A stretch of DNA of 64,000 bases from Rotaria socialis (lineage: Eukaryota; Rotifera; Eurotatoria; Philodinida; Philodinidae): positions 133,874 to 197,873 of the forward strand of contig CAJNYU010002662.1 of the NCBI GenBank assembly GCA_905331475.1, read 5' to 3'. Positions 1 through 12,484 of the stretch are shown piece after piece (within the stretch, counting starts at the first letter, position 1; the number at the start of each line of letters is the position of its first letter). Both the position numbers and the translations under genes were made by a program. The notes below the pieces were generated by a model. The model searched no databases. It was not told the origin of the DNA and saw only the letters and a program-made list of their open reading frames with translations.

Positions 1-1
1 T

Positions 2-560
2 TGTAATGTGAAACGTTTCCGCTCCAATACTACTATTGGAACTGGATTTCTGTCATTTATGACCGATATTTGATAGTTTGAAACAGGTTAATTTCCATTT
101 GACTGAATTTAATTATTATATTTGTTTTAAGCACAAAATCTAATTCGATTTAATTATTTCTACAACTTTTGTTTTCGGTTAGATTTTCACCCCTGGTCTC
201 CGTCATGGATAATGAAAAATAAAAGTTACTCCAAAAGCCATGTGGACAATGTTAAAAGTTTCCAAACTTTGGGAGTGATGTTTGAGATACAGTAGATCAA
301 TTAATAATCAATCAAATAGTTGATTTGAATAAAATATTTTGTTTTCATATGATCCTGAAGAGGACCAGACGTAAAAATCTGACCGAAAACAAAAGTTGTA
401 GAAATAATTAGATCCGCTCAGATTTTGTGCTTAAAACAAATATAATATTTATATTCAGTCGCATAGGAATTATTCTGTTTGAAACTATCAAGTATCAGCC
501 AAGCAATGACAAAAATTCGATTCCAACACTAGTATTGGAGCGAAAACGCTTTACATTACA
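2..560. mobile_element. Non-autonomous foldback/MITE-like element with ~210-bp terminal inverted repeats
   Basis: The first 210 bases (2-~211) are repeated in inverted orientation at ~351-560. The outer ends read TGTAATGTGAAACG on the left and, reverse-complemented, TGTAATGTAAAGCG on the right. Matching continues with a few mismatches through the CTCCAATACTA and ACAACTTTTGTTTTCGGT blocks. About 140 bp of unique sequence separates the arms, and there is no open reading frame. This is the layout of a non-autonomous DNA transposon or MITE with long inverted repeats. The target-site duplication cannot be judged because only one base of left flank is in the window. Confidence 0.85.
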
Positions 561-2179
561 TCGAGTTTTAATTTGAAAACTCTTTCATTAGAAAGAGCAC
601 ATTTAATTACGTGTCCAATAAGAAAATCTTACTGGTACACCTCGAAAAACCACTCTACATAAGACTGAGAAAAGCAGTACTTGTAACTCTATGACCCGAT
701 CAGAGTGGTATTTAAAATTTATCGAGAGAAAAAAGATTGAATATCTAAGTCGTTCTTATATATTCTGATAGAAAAAAACATTGTGCATCGAACGGACCTA
801 TTTTCAAACAGTATTAATCGAATATTCATAGATCTTTAGGTCAGTAACTTTTTTTAAGGCTCCGAGAGAGTGCTTCATATCTTTCTTATTATTCGATGAA
901 ATTCAAAAGTGAGGCAATACTTGTAATCAGAAAGCTTAGCTTTATGGAAATATAACCATCTATATTAGAACCAGAACAAAAAAGGTTTGTCGACCCTTGA
1001 GGGTGAGTCCAGATGTTAAAAATTGCGTTTTTATAAAATACACAACAAAATTGTGGAAAATAATCCAAATTCAATGATGATTTTCAAGCTAATAAAATTA
1101 TGTGCAGGTTTCTTTTCATCAAGGAGTATGGGATTTCGTACAATGCTTTTTTTGATAACTCAGAGAAAGCAGAAGCTGTACAAATGCAATGGTGATAAAA
1201 TGAAAAATAAACTTTTGAAAAATAATCAGAGTTCATTATTAGTTCTCACACTCATAAAAGAAGGATCAAACTTTTTGATAAATCATTTTGGAATTTGATA
1301 TACGGTTACTTTCGCAGGATGTTTTTCTTTTTCTGTTGGCTTCTTTATTCTGAAATAATTCTCATTTAGATTCTGTGAATAATTCAAAAACAAAGTCACC
1401 TCTACTATTGAAAATGAAGGTAGTTTTCCCGATTCATTTCCATACGACTGAAGTAAATCTCACGATAGAAAAGGCGCTGCGGGTGTTGAAGGTGCCGAAA
1501 AGGTGCTGAAAAGGTGCTGGGGGCTCCAAACCTGCACTTTCCCGCTTGGAAAATCCTCCTTCAACTCGGATTGGTTGAAAAAATGGGTCAATGGGAGAGG
1601 AACCAGACAGACACTCAACATTATTTATGATTATTATTTTAATGTCACAAGAATTTTTCATCGCTTCATTTATTTGATAAATATTATATTTTTATTTTTA
1701 TGGCACTTTCCTTTTTCTTTCATGTTCTCTTTTTTTATTTTAAATAAACGATATACAAAAAAGAAAAGAAGCAACAGCATATTTTTTTTTGTTATTTTTG
1801 CCAATATAGTTTTAATCTTGCAAAACAAAACAGAAAAGACACACACACACACACACACACACATTAATATATATATACGTATTATAATAATGGACGACTG
1901 AAACTGTTTAAAATCACAGTGATAAACGCAAGATATTAGAAACGGATATACAAACTAATTAAAATATTGTTCTGTGGATGGAATAATTGCAAAAAAAGTG
2001 TATCACACAGATAATTTTTAAAGAAAAGAAATGTTTGAAAGATAAACAAATAAAAACATCAAGGAAATAGTGCTGGACGGAAGAGAAAAAAAGCAAAGAA
2101 AAAAGAAATTCATCAAAGAGCAAACAATGAGGAAGACCCTACACAAACATGTATATACAGTGAAGAAACTGTTTTCTGG
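561..2179. other. Intergenic, no supported gene; GC-rich short repeat and CA microsatellite
   Basis: No convincing coding exon is visible on either strand. At 1468-1521 a locally GC-rich stretch repeats a GAAAAGGTGCT-type unit about four times with variation. At 1839-1862 there is a (CA)n microsatellite. Open frames across 1434-1901 are low-complexity translations of these repeats. The end of this stretch would hold the 3' untranslated region of the minus-strand forkhead gene. Confidence 0.5.
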
Positions 2180-4002
2180 TTATTTAGATAGTTTTAAATC
2201 AAAAGCCGTTTCAAGTGATGGTAACTTTGTTTGAGTTAAAGTTTCATTTGTAAGCCACCATGATGGTCTTTTAATTCCACGACCTTTTACACTAAGAGAC
2301 TGTTGGTATACATCTTCATCAAACAATGAAGTAAATGTTGAAGGTTTACTTGGATAGTCGAAACCATCGAATGCATTTGGATCGCCACCGGCTGCTGCTG
2401 CTGCTTCAGCTGAATACGTTAAATCTGATAATGCTGCATTAAAATCATTAAATAAATCTTGTTCAGTTTTCGTTGATAAAAGTGGTTGAACATCAATATC
2501 ATTTGGTGTCTCACATAGATAAGCATCCCAATCGAATGCAACTGAATCTAATAAAAGCATATCTGTATCATCTAATTTTGTTGACATAAAATTGTGTTTT
2601 GCTACAACTGATGACATTGATGATGGGGAACTAGATGGTGACGGTGTTGAAACTGATGAAAAATCATTTATTTGTTGCTGATGATAAAATGGTGGAACTG
2701 TTAATGCATCTGGTGAGGATATCGGAGAAAGAAAACTACTTGGCATTCGAACGTAGGATGATGATGGACGATCGACATTTGCTGAATGACATTGGAGAGA
2801 TAACGGAATTTTTGATACAATACATGGAAGCATTGAATCGGTCCATCCTTCTGATTTAATACAATTATTTAGTTTCATCATATTGTCAGAATTGTTTGAT
2901 GATCGTTTTGATGGACGTGCACGTTTAGTAGGCGATGAATTTATTGATCGATCGTGCTGATGATTGATTGCGATTTTATTTTGTGAACGTTGTCGTTCAT
3001 AATCTGAAGATAATTTCCAAAATCCACCTTTGCCTCCAGCTTCTTTTTTCGTACGAGGAACTTTAACAAAGCATTTGTTCAATGATAAATTATGGCGAAT
3101 AGAATTCTACAAAAATTTTAAATAGTTATCGAGTTTAAATAATTAAATATCTCTTTCTGTTCTTTTTTTAAACAGCTAGGAAAGAAAACGTTATAAGGAA
3201 GTCGAACAAGGTCAAAGAAAAAAGAATACTGTTCTTATTTCCTGTAGGGTGAATATGAATCATTTCCATATTTTCTTTTTTTTATTTCACGGACATTTTT
3301 CATTAAAAAAATAGCTCTACTGTTTGCTTCGTATTTTTTTCTCATAATATTTAGAAATTTTTTTTTTAATGTTCTCATCTGCTATAAGTAGTTAATAATT
3401 CATGGATTGCATTTTGAAAATACCTGCCAAGTTGGTTCCATTTTTTTAAAATAAGGAAAGTTTTCTGCGACCCATTCATAAATCATTTGTAATGTCATTT
3501 TTTCATGGCCCGATTGTCTCATAGCTAAAAGAATAAGTTGAGAATATGAATAAACCGGTTTTGCTTGAGGATTCGTTTTATATATTTTCCATTGTTCATC
3601 ACCATCGTCATCATTATTTAATACTAATTCATTGTCATCATCAATATCATTAAGATAAACAGCACCAATATTTGATGAAGATATAGTTGCAGACGTATTC
3701 GATAAAGGTTGTTCTTTACGTTTATTATTTATTGTATTATTTCCTGAATTATTTGATGATGGTGATGATGATGATGTTGACAAATTTATTGTTGGAATAC
3801 TTCTCTTTAGTATATCTATATCATGTAACCATGAAAGATTTGTTAAACTATCATCAAAACTATTGACATTTGTTGTTGTAATACGCGATGGTGTATTTGT
3901 ATTATGTGCTGTTAAAACATTTGCTGTTTCAGTTGATTTAGTCATTGAATTAGTTGGGGATGCCAACGTGTAAACATTTCGTTGGATTGTACACTGTGTC
4001 AT
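2180..4002 (-). CDS. FOXJ1: FOXJ1-like forkhead transcription factor (motile-cilia regulator)
   Basis: Two coding exons, 3424-4002 and 2180-3106, joined over a 317-bp GT-AG intron, give 501 aa. In the known family, FOXJ1 acts in the nucleus as the master activator of motile-cilium genes. The N-terminal motif [10 protein letters not shown] matches the FOXJ1 signature. The forkhead domain starts near residue 150 ([14 protein letters not shown]) and runs through [16 protein letters not shown] across the exon junction to [14 protein letters not shown]-like and GGFW spellings separate FOXJ1 from FOXJ2/3. A C-terminal FDWDAYL resembles the FDWEAIF transactivation motif. The chosen ATG (4002) follows a plausible acceptor (TTCTAG), so an upstream non-coding exon is likely. 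The intron inside the recognition helix sits where the FOXO gene at 46 kb also has one. Ser/Thr/Asn-rich linkers are low complexity. Identity is strong; the N-terminal start is less certain. Confidence 0.9.
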
Positions 4003-7000
4003 TGGCGATCTAGAATTTATATACAAACATAAATTGTTTTCAATTATTTAGTAGAGTAAGAAAAAATTTGAGAAGAAAAGTCATTTTTCCTCAGCTAAAC
4101 ATAGGGGAGAAAATGTTTTGTAAATATCATTGCACAGCTATAGTACCATTCACCTGCTGTTTTTCAAGAGCTAAATTGCTTTTTTCAATTTTATTATATT
4201 CTTTCTTTTGTTCAAGGATGAATACGTTTCTGTCTTGATGTCATAATATGTTTATTTTTCTTTTTTTTTGTCGATCTCATTCGATGAATGACAGACAGTG
4301 CCACTAGCTTGAAGTTTACGCATATGTGAATTGAACAAGTTTCTCTTTTCTTTCTCAAGGACAGATTAATGAAGTAATTTGATTCTCACCTTTCGCGTAT
4401 GATGTCAGATTCTTTTTTTCTTTTTTTGAGGAATGAACTATCATGCAAAATCAAGAAATAACGACTTACCGACTTGTTCAGCTACGTTATTTAACATGGG
4501 ATGAATGTATAACGCAATGTCACAAAGCTCTAATGCATCTTTATTTCTACATAATCAGTTTCTGAACAGAGAGCGAGAAAAAAGCCGTGAGAAAAAAGAC
4601 CTTGAGTTTTTTTTTCTAAGTGTGCGAACACACGCATCGAGAAGCAATTATTGCACCCGTTTTTGTCATTCTCGTCGGAAACATTAGCAAGCAATACGAG
4701 AGTAAAATGAGGAGAAGGTGAAAAAAGAACAAAAAAGGTAACAACAGGAAAATCTCACACTATCGGAAATATCTGGAAGGCATGATTGCATGAAATCAAT
4801 TATTTGAGCTAGTTCTAGATTTGAGCAAGCACGTACACACATACTACCTTTTTTCTCACGATGGCCAGATGAGCTCTCGACTTTACGTCTTTGTTTCTTC
4901 TATTCTCATTTTTTTACATTAATGTAGATGGAGTGAAACGGACGGACACAGAATAATTTCTGAGGTGTATGTGTAAATGGAAGAATCGAAATTCTTTTTG
5001 CTTTCTTTCGATACACACAAAAGGAGAGAGAGAGAGAGAGAGAGAGAGACAGTAAAATTTCAAGTCTTTCTTATTCTTCTTGTCGAACGTATGTGTTCTC
5101 TCTGTAACTCTCGTCTGATGAGATCGATGATGAGATGTGTATGAGTATTTGTAAAAAGTAACAAACAAAGCATACGGTAAAAAAAGAACAGCACATTCTT
5201 AAAAAAAAAAATAAAGCCGATATGAAAGAAATGGAAAGAAGAAGAAGAAGAAAAAGTTGTTGCCTGCGGTTTTCACATACAAAAAAATGATGATGAAAAT
5301 CAACGGAAGAATACCTGCTGTTGACACCAACATGAAAAAAGAATAATAGAAAAATCATAAATCACTGGTTTCACTTATCTTTTGAATAAAAATTGATTAC
5401 ACTCTATCACATTAAATCTTCAATGAGTAAATAAGTGTAACCTATTCTTAGAACTTGTTCTTGTCTGTTTAATGCATACATTTGCATATTCTTTGAAAAA
5501 AGAAAAGCGAAAGAAAGCAAAAGTATATGTGAATTTATTCTGCCTCACACAAGCAAACGTTACTTGAGACACAAAACTCTTGCGATGATGATGATGATGA
5601 TGATGATGACTGACGAAAAAGAAATATGTATTTATTACATAAAAAGCGAATTCGTTCTCTTTTCGCACACGCTTTGAATAAATGTTGAACCTACCTGATA
5701 ATGAACAATCATCAGCCTTCACAATGATGCAACTTTAGAAAGAATCTTACATGTTCTTTTCTCTTTCTGTCATACAAATGATTGAGAAATGAGAAAAAAA
5801 AGTGAAATTCTAGGACGGCAACAATGGTAACTTGGACTCAGAGTTTTACATAATCTTTCCTTTTCTTCTTCTTCTTCTTCTTCTTTTCTTCATACCTGCT
5901 TGTCTGCTGCTTGCTCTAATGTATATTGAGACATTCAACTAGCTGCGCAAATATTCATAATCAACTTTCATTTATTCATCTATGAATTAATGCGTATGAA
6001 CAACGAAAACTTGTATGTTTACTTAAAGAAAATAATAAGAGTACCATCTCATTTGTCTACACGACATTTGTACGATTTTGTTTGATTATACGTATGCAAG
6101 ACTATATCATAGTCAATGGCCGATTTTAATAATCAATTAAATATAATGTATAAACTACGTAAAAGACGACATGACTAAATTTACATTTCATACATCTATG
6201 ATTGTATCCACTTTATCCTTCTATTTTTATGACTTTAGCAAAAGAAAAGAATCAATATAAAAACATGATATTAGAATTTCATTATCATAAAATCAATAAA
6301 AAATTTTGAAATTAAAATGAGCATGTTCGGTTTTGTCAGTCGTAATATAAAAGTAATCATGAACATATTTTTTTCATAATCTGTTAAGAAATAATAGGAA
6401 AACAAATAAATTTATTCATTTGGAGCAAAAGTTACACATCAAAGCGCTAAAACAAATGAAAACAAAATCGAAGCTGACTGACTGTTTTGTTCAATCTGTA
6501 TCATTTTCTACTGTAACGGATAAAGATCGTACATCATGTTCCCATCATCATTATATGAACAATGCTCATTTATTTGATGATTGCTCTCAACAAATTGGTG
6601 ATTCGCATTTGATAAAAACGGATCACTCAGAATGTCGCCATCATAATTATCTTTATCGACTCTACTCATAGACATCTTCAAGTCGTCTTATTCTAATTTG
6701 ACTTTTGATATTAATAATAATTTGTTTGATCTATTACTACACTTTTATTTATCTTCATCTAAGACCTAAAAAAATGGATGGAAACAAACTTGGTATATAA
6801 TAATTGAGTTACTTTCTAGAAAATGAATAATAAAATTTGATTTACTTTTTCTTTGCGTGCATATTATGTTATTTCATTTTAGTTTGATTATTTCATGATA
6901 AAATAAGAATTCTGTTGATTTTTAGAAGTACTTTTTTCTAGATTTCTCTCTTCTTGAGGAGAATGAAAAACGGCAAGTAAAATGATTCAATCTGTATCGG

Positions 7001-8016
7001 GCTCTTGTTTGGCATCTACGTTGCATCGAGCAGTAGTCTTAGTCACTAATTGTCTTTTTATTTTAAATCATATTAATGTGAAAAATAAATTTTGTTTTCT
7101 ATATCTTAAATACGTACGTATGTGATTTGAATTAATTTGAACTATAGATTTATATGCCAATAATAAGAAAAAACATTTAATTTTATTACATAGGAAAAGG
7201 AGAAAAGAAACACCGAAATAATATTAGAACTATGTACAATAAATCAAATTTATGTACGAAATGATTCCAGTTGAATAAATGAATGAATTGCGTAATCATG
7301 AATATGATGATACAAAATTTTCTCAAATTTTAATACGGACTCATTAAACTTTCCAAGGCACAATTGTGCCTAAGATTCAACTTTAACAATCATATTTAAT
7401 GAATCTACTCTACGAGGATTTGTTATTTGAAAAACCACATCTTTTTATAAGATTCATACCGAGTAGCTATAAGCTTCACAGTGGCGAGAACCACTCGAAG
7501 ACAATATTCTTTAGATTGGATAAGCGATATTGAAAAAAGACTTATCCGGCAATTTTCCACTTTCTATTTTTATAATAAAATAAAAAAAGAACATTATTAA
7601 GACAGATAACTTTGGATTTTGAATTAAACTAATTTCAATTATAAAATGATTCTGTACTTTTTATTTTGTCCTCTATTAAGATTATCAATGATAAAATGAA
7701 CCGAATCGAGTGCAATGATCTTAAAGGATAGCTATTCTTTTAAATCATAACACAAAATGATCATAAAAAGGAATTAATAATAATACTAATAAACCAATCA
7801 TAAAGCTCTTTTCTTATTTATTATTATTTTATAAGTTTAAGTTAAAATCTTCAAATATTATCCTAAGTTATCACCAAAAACAGAAAATAGTAATCATTTC
7901 AAATATTTGTTTCGTTTCTAATCGTTAATCAATATTTACAAATATTCTTTTCTTTTGTAAGTAGTTCATTGAATATTTGATCGAATAAAAGGACAGCGCC
8001 ATTTATAATTGAATAA
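4003..8016. other. Long intergenic region upstream of FOXJ1; microsatellites and one doubtful ORF pair
   Basis: No certain gene. It probably contains the FOXJ1 promoter and 5' untranslated exons. Simple repeats include (GA)n at ~5034-5048, (GAA)n at ~5236-5252, (GAT)n at 5584-5610 and (CTT)n at ~5866-5886. Overlapping ORFs on both strands near 6450-6675 are codon-like but unassignable. A perfect 16-bp palindrome, AGGCACAATTGTGCCT, lies at 7356-7371. The remainder is AT-rich without recognisable structure. Confidence 0.5.
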
Positions 8017-8208
8017 ATGAATATACTAGGTGTTGGTGTTATAACTATCATTCTTGGCGAAATATTTCTTTTTAGTATAATGATAATAAGTACAGTTTTA
8101 ATCTTTTATCGTTTTGCTCAACCATACGAACCAACACTCGATCGTGATTCAATAGAAACGAGCCATGAAAATGAAAATATTATCTCATTTCAATCTCAAT
8201 TAGAATGA
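8017..8208 (+). CDS. Possible 63-aa single-pass membrane microprotein
   Basis: A short ORF with a genuine ATG encodes 63 residues. Residues ~4-31 form one strongly hydrophobic segment (GVGVITIILGEIFLFSIMII). A polar tail rich in Asp, Glu, Ser and Asn follows, giving a predicted N-out or N-in single-span topology. A polyadenylation-type AATAAA sits five bases after the stop (8213-8218). It converges on the tetraspanin gene, whose stop codon is 118 bp away on the other strand. I recognise no family. It could be a real small protein or a chance ORF; the clean hydrophobic/polar partition and the poly(A) signal favour a gene only moderately. Confidence 0.4.
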   Translation: MNILGVGVITIILGEIFLFSIMIISTVLIFYRFAQPYEPTLDRDSIETSHENENIISFQSQLE

Positions 8209-8325
8209 TATTAATAAACATAATCTTTATGAAAATTCCTTTTTTAAAAGATAAACAGAACACAAAAGAGACAACACACAATACATTGAAAGAATGAAAA
8301 TTAGTTATTTGTCTTATTGTTTTTG

Positions 8326-9155
8326 TTAAACACTTCCATAATTATTTTTCAAATCTCGTAAAAGTCCAATTGCTAATATTGTTCCAGCAATTTCAACCAA
8401 CAAGAAGAAGAGTGAAACTCCACCTAATGCTTTTGAATATCGAAAAAATATATTACGTGCTGCTAGATAGCAACCTTGCTCGAAAACAGCTGATCCATTT
8501 TCTGCAACTGATGTACAATCAGCTTTAAGACAACATGAATCCGGCGGTTCCGCAAGATCAGCTGTAATATCCCAGTCTGAAGAATTATTAACACCACAAC
8601 ATGACCATTTTTCTTGAAGACGATCCCATTCTACAACAACTTCTTTAACTTTTGCTGTATATTTTGGTAATGAACTGATTAGTTTGGCACGTAATTGATT
8701 ATCAGCCTTGCTACGTAGCGTAAAGCCAACAATGACAGCGATGAATTGAAGTAATAAGATTAAAAGTAATGAACCAATAAAAATTTTCAATAATCCTAAA
8801 CGATTTTTATATGCGCCAAGAAAACCTAATGCGAGAAAACAAAACAAATTAACATTTAATCATATTTCTTTTAGATCCAAGATGGAAATGGTTTACCAAG
8901 TACTGACAAGATAAGAATTATAACGCCTAATGAAATAATAAAACCAGCACCTGATACAACTGCTGGACCAGTGAGTGCTGTAACTAAAATAAAAAATAAT
9001 AATAGTTATAGTAATGAGATCCTTTTTCTAAACCAAAAAGAAAACTTACATTGTGAAGCATGATGATGAGCAACACTACCGGTAATAAGAAGTGAAAGAC
9101 CGGCAATAAAATATAATACCAAAAAAAACAGAAATAGAGTTTTGTTTGCGTGCAT
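8326..9155 (-). CDS. Tetraspanin
   Basis: Three exons (9050-9155, 8897-8983, 8326-8825) joined by 66- and 71-bp introns encode 230 aa. Four transmembrane spans are visible: residues ~6-28 (TM1), ~45-65 (TM2), ~75-97 (TM3) and ~200-222 (TM4, FFLLVEIAGTILAIGLL). The large extracellular loop between TM3 and TM4 carries the diagnostic CCG (SCCGVNNSSDW) and a PPDSCC motif, with further cysteines (DCTS, QGCY) able to form the usual disulfides. NSS and NGS are possible N-glycosylation sites. Tetraspanins organise membrane microdomains with integrins, proteases and receptors; the partner cannot be inferred here. The length is typical of the family. The start ATG opens directly into TM1, as is usual. 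The exact subfamily is not assignable by eye. Confidence 0.93.
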
Positions 9156-10973
9156 CCTTTTTATTATGTGATTGCAAATTTATTATTTATCTCGTATTCA
9201 GAAAATAATTTACAATCTATAATCGAAAGCAAAACAAAATAGAATTTAATGATTACAAACAGTCGAGCTATGTCTTCAAAGAACGAAAACAAAAATGCAT
9301 CGATGGCAGACCGAGAGCGAATATTTGGCACTGTGATTACAACGAAAGAAACTATTAGCAGAGATATTTTTTCTACCATTGTCATCCAATTGGCTGGTAT
9401 TAATGTGTTTTTTTTACACTTTCAATTGTGTGCACAAAAGAGAGCGTGTATGACTAAGACTAAGTATTAAAATATGACGCGGCTTAGCATTCTTTTTTCT
9501 TGTAGGGTGATCGACTAACTTAACAGATAAACTATTTTGTCTTTTTTTCTACCGTTTATGTGAATCGAAACAGACTTCTACATGCTTCCTCTATGTTTTA
9601 TCCGATTTATGATATTGTTGAATCAATTATTACACTTAACATTCGTCACTCATCCCAAGGTCAATGAATAAAAGTAACACGTACAAATAACATAAAAAAA
9701 TCTCGAGAATCAATAATTCTTAATGAACCGAGTAAAAGCAAGTTAATCGCTAAATTTTTGTCAAACGAATAAATATTTATGTCAACATGATACTTAGAAT
9801 AGAATGTGAAACGGTTGATATGTATAACGACATGCTTATGATTTTTGTGAATTATTGAATTTGAATTGCATTCACGAGAACGACAATTTCAATGTCACAT
9901 TTTCATGAAATGTTGTATTTTTGTTTTGTTAAATAAAGGATGATTAATAAATTATTATAATAGTAAAATTATTAAATATGTATAGCATTATCTTCAACGT
10001 ACTGCGAGATATATATATATATGTATATGATTATGCCGTGTATCTGACATGAGTATACTTTTCCCCCTTTAAATATCAATTGTGACGACAAATGAATCCA
10101 TTTATACTTTCTATTGAAGTAAAAAATAAACCATATAAAATAGTTTCTTATGAATAAACAAAAAACAAATCTACCACAGTCTACCGAATCTTTCAATCAA
10201 AATATTTTCTTTTATTTACAATTAATTTAAAGCAGAATAAATGTTTGTAGAGTGCCATCGTTTAATTACTATTTCTCTGAAAGATTTTAACTTGTAAAGT
10301 TTTTTTTTTGAATTCTTGATAAGAAACATTGCTAGCAGCATATTGCCTGAGGAAGGGAGAATATTTTCTCTATCTAGATTTGGATCTTTGTGAATACATT
10401 CCCTTATTTTTGTTAGTGATCTGCAGGAATCTCTTCATGTAGTATTATTATTATTTTATTTTCTACTTAAAATTTTTAGCAGAATTGCTCATCGCCTATA
10501 ATAAATATGTATTTTATTTCATGCAACTTATGTGCACCAAAAGATATGTGCAAGAAAGTATTTAGAATAGTAAAAGACAAACGAATTTATTTGACGTTTT
10601 ATTAATTCTATAAATTCATAGATAAGAGAAACATGCCATAGAAAGAATTGATGGACATAGTAATACTAGCCGATTGATATAATTCGTATTTTATTAATAT
10701 CGATCCGTTGTACCAGAAAAATACTTTTAGTCGTCTGTCCAGGACGTGAACGATAGAAAGATGACCACACCCACATCCGCCAGTATCATCAAATGTTAAC
10801 AGATCTGCATACATGAAACCTATGATAATTACCAAAGAGAAAAATTTGACTCTATTAAATACAGAATTTAGTTATGCTTGTGAAATAATAAGTTGCTTAT
10901 TAATTGATATTAAATTGCCTTGTCGTATTTACAAACTCATTTTTTTAAGCGAAAAATATCAGTATCTTTTATT
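9156..10973. other. Intergenic; short telomere-like C-rich motif near 10765
   Basis: No gene is supported. ORFs at 9164-9470 and 9972-10196 lack protein-like composition. The first few hundred bases presumably include the tetraspanin promoter. At 10741-10781 a short block, GTGAACGATAGAAAGA followed by CCACACCCACA, recurs in inverted orientation at 14719-14777. Confidence 0.45.
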
Positions 10974-11092
10974 AAATAAATGTGGAAACTTCGGATTTCA
11001 TCCGAGAGTTATGTGTACTGCAAAAAGTGCATGCGACATATGAGTCATTCTAGAATGCCTGAACACGAAAATTATCATGAGAAACTAGACAN
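10974..11092 (+). repeat. Truncated left end of hairpin-flanked repeat family (copy A)
   Basis: This segment matches the first ~115 bases of the repeats starting at ~22538 and 24185: a TTCGGAT..ATCCGA hairpin, then ATGTGTACTGCAAAAAGTGC and ATTCTAGAATG. It ends abruptly at an ambiguous base (n at 11092), after which unrelated coding-like sequence begins. The copy is therefore truncated, either biologically or by an assembly join. Confidence 0.8.
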
Positions 11093-11101
11093 ATAAATGC
11101 A

Positions 11102-11470
11102 ATAGTTCAACATTCTGTTCGCCATTTAATTGTTACACGTTGGTTATACGATGAAAGTGAAATGTTAGCGCTTGCTCATCAATTTCCAAATGTTAAATAT
11201 TTAAAATTACTTGTTCCATCAGATAAATGTTCATTTATTAATTGTTTAAGCATTTTATTCAATCGTGATGATAATATGAAGAAAAAGAAATGTTATTGAT
11301 CTGAATTGATCTTTTTTCAACAGATCTGTATGATCTACAGAAAAGTATTATTTTGAATAAAAGTCATTTGTATAATTCGTGCATTCGATATACAAATGTA
11401 AAAGATCATAAAATTCTTTTGAATGTTCATAGTTTTTGTCCAACTTTAACTGTTCGATATTGATTATTTT
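11102..11470 (+). pseudogene. Decayed fragment of an F-box-like/leucine-rich family protein
   Basis: Frame 11102-11296 encodes a good protein-like segment with AHQFPNVKYLKLL and CSFINCLSILFN. It then meets an in-frame TGA at 11297-11299, at a place where Trp would fit, and a one-base shift near 11305-11312. The shifted frame continues with DLYDLQKSIILNKSHLY to a stop at ~11461. The spacing of Leu/Ile and the wording resemble the C-terminal repeats of a large F-box-like family I associate with bdelloid rotifers; that assignment is from memory. There is no start codon or upstream domain because a truncated repeat abuts it. I call it a pseudogene on the stop and the frameshift. Confidence 0.55.
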
Positions 11471-12346
11471 AATATATGAGCTAGCCTATGTAAGCCACGA
11501 CCGACTACCATAAGGGGTTGCTCAATAACAGTCTTAGATTTGCTTGATATCTATTCCATCTGATAGAGCGCATTTTTTTTAGGTCAAGAAACTAATATTT
11601 TTATCCTCATTCAAGACTTGTTTTCGAATCTCTATTCATTTTTCGGGCAATGTTTTACAGAATTTTCCAAAACTTTTGTTACAAAACAATAGACAGATCA
11701 CCGTCCAAATTGGATTTCTCTCAAAAGATATGAGTGGGATGGTGCTCAAAATAACTTTTCAAGCACTACAAAGCTGAGGTTCACTCAAAGGTACAGCCAA
11801 AAGCTTGGGATCTCTGATTAAGCAAAATCGAGTGTGGCTTATGCTGACTGACTCATATAAATAAAATCCCTTATTTCAAAATTCTCTTTTTTCTCGTTTT
11901 CATAATAATTATATGTCGAACAATGTAAATTCGAAACGAACCTAACTAACAGGCGGGTCGACAGTTTTCGGACAAAATGTTTGATCATTCTTGACCCCCT
12001 TGAAAATACTTCCGGTGAGTCAAAACTATACACTAGAAACAGGCTCTGTTAACTCTATCAGCCGCTTTGCGAAAGTTGTAAACGTTGCCGTATTCGGTAG
12101 TTTTGTAGAACGAACAATTCTTTACTAAATTTGATATCGAATTAAGCTGTTGCTTTTACCCAAGGGAAGCTATACGCATTTTCCCAAGAACTCCTTTCCA
12201 TGTAGAATGCTTTTGTGGTCGAACAACCAATTGTTTTTAAATGACGATTTATTAAAGACAAAAAGACTCAAAGAACACATTTTTTTCAGGTCAGACTTTG
12301 CTCTACAATTTAGTACCCTAATAAAGACTTCATATTTTTATTTCGG
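11471..12346. other. Intergenic, no recognisable feature
   Basis: No coding exon or structured repeat could be supported. ORFs at 11839-12033 and 12150-12350 do not look like proteins. The region precedes the truncated membrane-protein copy and contains no clear homology to the 5' half of its intact paralog at 14015. Confidence 0.4.
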
Positions 12347-12484
12347 ATGAAAATGGTCATCATAATGGGGTGTGTTTCCGCAATTTTCTGCGTTGAAAAC
12401 TTCACAAATGATCAATGGACTATCCAATTCTTGGAGCTGGTCTTAATATTAGCTGGATATATTATGATTTCGGGTCAATACTTA

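Noticed and set aside
1434..1901. ORFs on both strands over the GC-rich repeat and CA microsatellite
   Set aside because: Translations are driven by the short repeats and the (CA)n tract; no family resemblance and no exon signals.
4505..5722. Several short ORFs upstream of FOXJ1
   Set aside because: All derive from microsatellites ((GA)n, (GAA)n, (GAT)n) or are His/Phe-rich translations of them.
10813..11043. 76-aa ORF ending in repeat copy A
   Set aside because: Its C-terminal third is translated from the non-coding repeat and there is no recognisable domain.
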